Shown here: piece after piece, positions 59,516-64,000 of the stretch
Position numbering within the stretch: position 1 is the stretch's first letter
Layout: each line of letters opens with the position of its first letter
Origin: Apostichopus japonicus
Lineage: Eukaryota > Echinodermata > Holothuroidea > Aspidochirotida > Stichopodidae
Assembly (NCBI RefSeq): GCF_037975245.1
Contig: NC_092572.1
Location: forward strand, 34,259,989 to 34,323,988
Direction of reading: 5' to 3'
DNA length: 64,000 nt
Notes under the pieces: model-generated
Database searches by the model: none
What the model saw: only the letters and a program-made list of their open reading frames with translations
Told to the model about the DNA's origin: nothing
Translations under genes and position numbers: made by a program

Positions 59516-60510
59516 CATTATCTTGTTTCATGATGTGGTGATGCCGACAGTGCTCGAGTATCGTTCCTGCAGTTTCTAGTTTGTATTTGTATGGCTCCTT
59601 TACTTAACATTAAAAATATATTACTTTGCAGCATTAAAGTTAATATGCATGTTGCCTGCAAATCCGGATTAACCGAAATTTACCGTGTAACAACAAAATG
59701 AATTTCACATGTAAGAAATGTATCACTTTTCATCAACCCGCTTTTTACAACTTTTAACATGTTATATAAAGTGGTCATTTGATTGACTGCGACTACTACA
59801 AATCGCGTCGGACAACCAAATCCACTGTTTATGGTTGTCCGACGAATGACTAACTTGGCATGGTAATGGTTCACCACGTCGAACCATTCCCTAAAAACAA
59901 GAGCGTGTCGGTACCCCCCCCCCCCCCCGGCCAGTCTACGTTTACAAGAAAGCAGGTAAAAAACACACATTTACAGACAAAACAAGATTTTGACACTTTT
60001 CGCATTTCACATTTTGTTTACATACAAAGAAACCAGAAAGAAAAAACCCGACAAAACAGCAAAAAAATCCCATCACGCGGAATAATAAACTTGTGCGCTA
60101 AGTAAGACACTGGTGGTTATGACTATTTGCTGTTATATGAGCTCATGTCCTTTCAATATGAAACATATGCAGCTTTGCTTTGAGAAAGTAATTTGATGTC
60201 TTCCTCTTTATGTAGCGTGCAATACATACCCTCTGCAGTTCTCACCTGCACCGAGATACCCGGTTAGGCACACTATCACATTGCACCTTGTGACGTATGA
60301 AAACTCTCTTACTTCTACTGACTCGTCTTAAAAACAACATGAACATGAAAGTATAATCGAAACAAGGAACAAAGAGAAATGTATCATATTTAACTATCCA
60401 TCATAACACGGTCATGGGCAGTGGTACCTTACAAATTACAAAAATGTTAAGCTTACACAATCTAACGCGCGAGGATGTATACCTCCCGGAACACTCGTCA
60501 ACGGCTGGGC
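59516..60510. other. No exon defended; one hairpin
   Basis: Holds a C-run at about 59915-59928 and a 13-bp inverted repeat at 59806-59844. A frame after TTTATGTAG at about 60214 is open for about 38 codons in phase with gene B but shows no kinase motif, so it is not called. Confidence 0.45.
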
Positions 60511-60514
60511 TAGA

Positions 60515-60765
60515 TATGGTGGTTAGGCTGGCTAGGCTGGCTATTGTGGCTAGGCTGGCTAGGCTGGCTATGGTGGCTAGGCTGGCTATGGTGGCTAGGC
60601 TGGCTAGGTTGGCTAGGCTGGCTAGGCTAGCTATGGTGGCTAGGCTGGCTATGGTGTAAATGGTTGCTAGGCTGGATATGGTGGCTAGGCTAGCTATGGT
60701 GGCTAGGCTGGCTATGGTGTCTATGGTGGCTATGGTGTCTATGGTGGCTACTGCGTAGTTGGCTG
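60515..60765. repeat. 9-bp GGCTAGGCT / GGCTATGGT repeat
   Basis: Runs of GGCTAGGCT and GGCTATGGT alternate irregularly. The + frame 60414-60659 encodes RLARLAMVA strings purely because of the 9-bp unit. Confidence 0.93.
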
Positions 60766-60775
60766 GTTCGTTTAT

Positions 60776-61200
60776 AGTGTTGTAGTCGAGTACTTGTATC
60801 CGAGTACTAAGTACTTCCGATTACTTTTGTGTCCGAGTACCAAGTATACCACTGTCCGAGTCCGAGTATTTTATGATCCTAGTTTGCAAGTACCACTGTG
60901 CGAGTCCGAGTATTGTATGATCCTAGTTTGCAAGTACCACTATCCGAGTCCGAGTATTGTATGATCCTAGTTTGCAAGTACCACTGTCCGAGTCCGAGTA
61001 TTTTATGATCCTAGTTTGCAAGTACCACTGTCCGAGTCCGAGTATTTTATGATCCTAGTTTGCAAGTACCACTGTCCGAGTCCGAGTATTTTATGATCCT
61101 AGTTTGCAAGTACCACTATCCGAGTCCGAGTATTTTATGATCCTAGTTTGCAAGTACCACTGTCCGAGTCCGAGTACTTGGGGTTCCGAATATCGACTAC
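60776..61200. repeat. 44-bp tandem repeat in a TAGTGTTGTAGTCGAGTAC-type element remnant
   Basis: About seven copies of a 44-bp unit (GTCCGAGTCCGAGTATTTTA plus TGATCCTAGTTTGCAAGTACCACT). The array is preceded at 60776 by TAGTGTTGTAGTCGAGTACT, which resembles a hAT terminal repeat, but no matching right end or target duplication was found. Confidence 0.8.
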
Positions 61201-62314
61201 GAGAACTTTATCATCCGAGTACTTTTCGAGTATTTTTCGATTAGTTTCCAGTAGACATACTGTTTAATAAAACTGCAAGCATTGTATGCGTTTATTTCAA
61301 CACATATAAACTGTTACAGCTTCAATTAGTATATATCTTCATTTAGGGAAACAAAGTATGAAATATTTTGGACCCCTTTTAGTCACAGCAACAAGTCATT
61401 GTGTTACAATGCACGTTGATGTGAATCTACATCACGCAACCAAATGTGTTAACAAATACCCTACTGAAGACGATTGGAATATGCAGATATGATCATAGGA
61501 TGAATGTACAGTATGAGATAAATCGATGATAAATATATTGTAAAGCATATGTTGATAACTCATTTATGATACTTTAAAGTATAGTACACCTTACAAAATT
61601 TCTTTTAATTAAGCTGTGGTGTATTATATTAAACGACTAATTTTGTATATAAATAATGCATTTTGTACATACCTCCTCCCTCTTTCGAGGGTATACTTTT
61701 GAAACCTCCCTTAAAAATCTCCCGAAGTTAATGTTGTACAACAGTAAATATGACATAATCCTTCATACATTTTGTCTATCAACATGTGTCAATAGAGAAA
61801 CATAACACAATACCAGTCAGGGCTGAAAATACTGCAGGGGCGATGAACGATTTGCCCCCAGAGTACCCAAAATTTACCCCAAAACACTTTAGGTGGGCAA
61901 TTGTTTTGAGCATAAAATAGGCTTCATGTTGCAGTACAACCTTGGCAAAGGGCCAATTAAACCCCTTTTAGAAGTACATCTAATGTAGCCTATATTTAGG
62001 CTAACATAAATAATGAAAATGAATAGACCCGTGTAATGCAAAAGAGCCCATGTGAACTTGCTCACGAGGGCGGTTTTCTGTGGAAAATAACCCCTCTGAG
62101 CAAACTATTAATTCCAGTAATTTAATATGTGATATTGTGAATATAAGAGGAAGTAATGTTTACGTAGCCTGCTGAAGCTTTAACAAATGTTAGCACAGTA
62201 AGATATTCATTACATATGTTAATCACTGAAAGAAGTTAAAAAATTAATAGTTTTGAAAAGAATTATTTTAAAACTGCCAAGGCAAAGAGTATGCTACTGA
62301 CTGACTGACAGAAA
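61201..62314. other. No gene seen
   Basis: AT-rich DNA. No exon, array or paired transposon ends recognised. Confidence 0.5.
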
Positions 62315-62324
62315 GTGAAATTAG

Positions 62325-64000
62325 GGAGTTGTTATGGATTTCCCTGGTGAGAGTGAGTGCAACAAACTTGTAACGTTAGTGATTGCAGTGGGTTGTTATG
62401 AATTTCCCTGGTGAGAGTGAGTGCAACAAACTTGTAACGTTAGTGATTGCAGTGTGTTGTTATGAATTTCCCTGGTGAGACTGAGTGCAACAAACTTGTA
62501 ACGTTAGTGATTGCAGTGGGTTGTTATGGATTTCCCTGGTGAGACTGAGTGCAACAAACTTGTAACGTTAGTGATTGCAGTGTGTTGTTATGAATTTCCC
62601 TGGTGAGAGTGAGTGCAACAAACTTGTAACGTTAGTGATTGCAGTGGGTTGTTATGAATTTCCCTGGTGAGACTGAGTGCAACAAACTTGTAACGTTAGT
62701 GATTGCAGTGTGTTGTTATGGATTTCCCTGGTGAGAGTGAGTGCAACAAACTTGTAACGTTAGTGATTGCAGTGTGTTGTTATGAATTTCCCTGGTGAGA
62801 GTGAGTGCAACAAACTTGTAACGTTAGTGATTGCAGTGGGTTGTTATGAATTTCCCTGGTGAGAGTGAGTGCAATAAACTTGTAACGTTAGTGATTGCAG
62901 TGGGTTGTTATGAATTTCCCTGGTGAGAGTGAGTGCAATAAACTTGTAACGTTAGTGATTGCAGTGATTTGTTATGAATTTCCCTGGTGAGACTGAGTGC
63001 AATAAACTTGTAACGTTAGTGATTGCAGTGTGTTGTTATGAATTTCCCTGGTGAGAGTGAGTGCAACAAACTTGTAACGTTAGTGATTGCAGTGATTTGT
63101 TATGAATTTCCCTGGTGAGACTGAGTGCAATAAACTTGTAACGTTAGTGATTGCAGTGTGTTGTTATGAATTTCCCTGGTGAGAGTGAGTGCAACAAACT
63201 TGTAACGTTAGTGATTGCAGTGGGTTGTTATGGATTTCCCTGGTGAGAGTGAGTCCAACAAACTTGTAACGTTAGTGATTGCAGTGGGTTGTTATGAATT
63301 TCCCTGGTGAGAGTGAGTGCAACAAACTTGTAACGTTAGTGATTGCAGTGGGTTGTTATGGATTTCTCTGGTGAGAGTGAGTGCAACAAACTTGTAACGT
63401 TAGTGATTGCAGTGGGTTGTTATGAATTTCCCTGGTGAGAGTGAGTGCAACAAACTTGTAACGTTAGTGATTGCAGTGGGTTGTTATGAATTTCCCTGGT
63501 GAGAGTGAGTGCAATAAACTTGTAACGTTAGTGATTGCAGTGTGTTGTTATGGATTTCCCTGGTGAGACTGAGTGCAACAAACTTGTAACGTTAGTGATT
63601 GCAGTGGGTTGTTATGAATTTCCCTGGTGAGAGTGAGTGCAACAAACTTGTAACGTTAGTGATTGCAGTGGGTTGTTATGAATTTCCCTGGTGAGAGTGA
63701 GTGCAATAAACTTGTAACGTTAGTGATTGCAGTGTGTTGTTATGAATTTCCCTGGTGAGAGTGAGTGCAACAAACTTGTAACGTTAGTGATTGCAGTGGG
63801 TTGTTATGAATTTCCCTGGTGAGAGTGAGTGCAACAAACTTGTAACGTTAGTGATTGCAGTGGGTTGTTATGGATTTCCCTGGTGAGAGTGAGTGCAACA
63901 AACTTGTAACGTTAGTGATTGCAGTGTGTTGTTATGAATTTCCCTGGTGAGAGTGAGTGCAACAAACTTGTAACGTTAGTGATTGCAGTGGGATGTTATG
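62325..64000. repeat. 64-bp minisatellite, at least 26 copies, cut by window end
   Basis: Units TGGGTTGTTATGAATTTCCC followed by TGGTGAGAGTGAGTGCAACAAACTTGTAACGTTAGTGATTGCAG. Diagnostic variants are TGTGTTG/TGGGTTG/TGATTTG, GAATTT/GGATTT, GAGAGTG/GAGACTG and CAACAAA/CAATAAA. The array continues past the end of the window. Confidence 0.96.

Noticed and set aside
60214-60330. Possible next exon of gene B after TTTATGTAG
   Set aside because: Open in the right phase but lacking kinase motifs and ending at a stop without a donor.
60776-61260. Complete hAT element around the 44-bp array
   Set aside because: The left end looks right, but no complementary right end or 8-bp duplication was found.

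Overview
The window is eukaryotic nuclear DNA, not bacterial. It has spliced exons with GT/AG junctions, LINEs, a Penelope-like element, hAT-type MITEs and many minisatellites. The combination (a CR1/L2-like LINE with a 2A-like motif, an athena/Penelope-type element with a GIY-YIG endonuclease, and an Ig/transmembrane receptor resembling invertebrate orphan tyrosine-kinase receptors) points to a marine invertebrate, possibly an echinoderm or other non-vertebrate deuterostome. That taxonomic call is inference from memory of families, not a search result.

Two host genes are supported, both on the + strand and both recognised by splice phase. Gene A (exons from 11058 to 23061) encodes the C-terminal part of an unrecognised cytoplasmic protein. 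It has a likely 18-nt microexon, two similar exons that each open with a basic-aromatic cluster, and a C-terminus ending ESNV (class I PDZ ligand). Gene B (46401 to beyond 58333) encodes a signal peptide, two Ig-like domains, one transmembrane helix, a juxtamembrane tail made of three tiny exons, and the start of what may be a divergent kinase-like domain. All eight exons join in compatible phases. The 3' part of gene B was not found before the window ends.

Layout: 1-1990 decayed LINE whose reverse-transcriptase frame carries a 22-fold in-frame 60-bp expansion; 2147-7010 a 38-bp minisatellite split by a 2.04-kb non-autonomous hAT element that itself holds a MITE; 7-11 kb mostly featureless; 11-23 kb gene A with four intronic or flanking minisatellites and a hAT MITE; 23-26 kb downstream sequence with a long palindrome and a 26-bp array; 26.4-31.0 kb a 145-bp repeat split by a CR1/L2-like LINE carrying a MITE; 31.0-34.6 kb a 22-bp array that is partly duplicated together with a Penelope fragment; 34.6-37.5 kb a decayed Penelope-like element interrupted by two nested MITEs; 37.8-40.6 kb three hAT-type MITEs nested like Russian dolls; 40.8-41.6 kb a CR1/Rex-like LINE tail; 42-46 kb microsatellite, small repeats and a mariner-like MITE; 46.4-58.3 kb gene B, with a 44-bp and a 5-kb 23-bp array in its introns; 58.5-64 kb a LINE tail and four more minisatellites, the last one running off the window.

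Roughly a third of the window is tandem repeat with units of about 20-80 bp, in at least sixteen unrelated families. The most interesting signals are the link between gene B's intron arrays and its 3' splice sites, the in-frame expansion inside the LINE, and the exactly resolvable nested transposon insertions with 8-bp target duplications.
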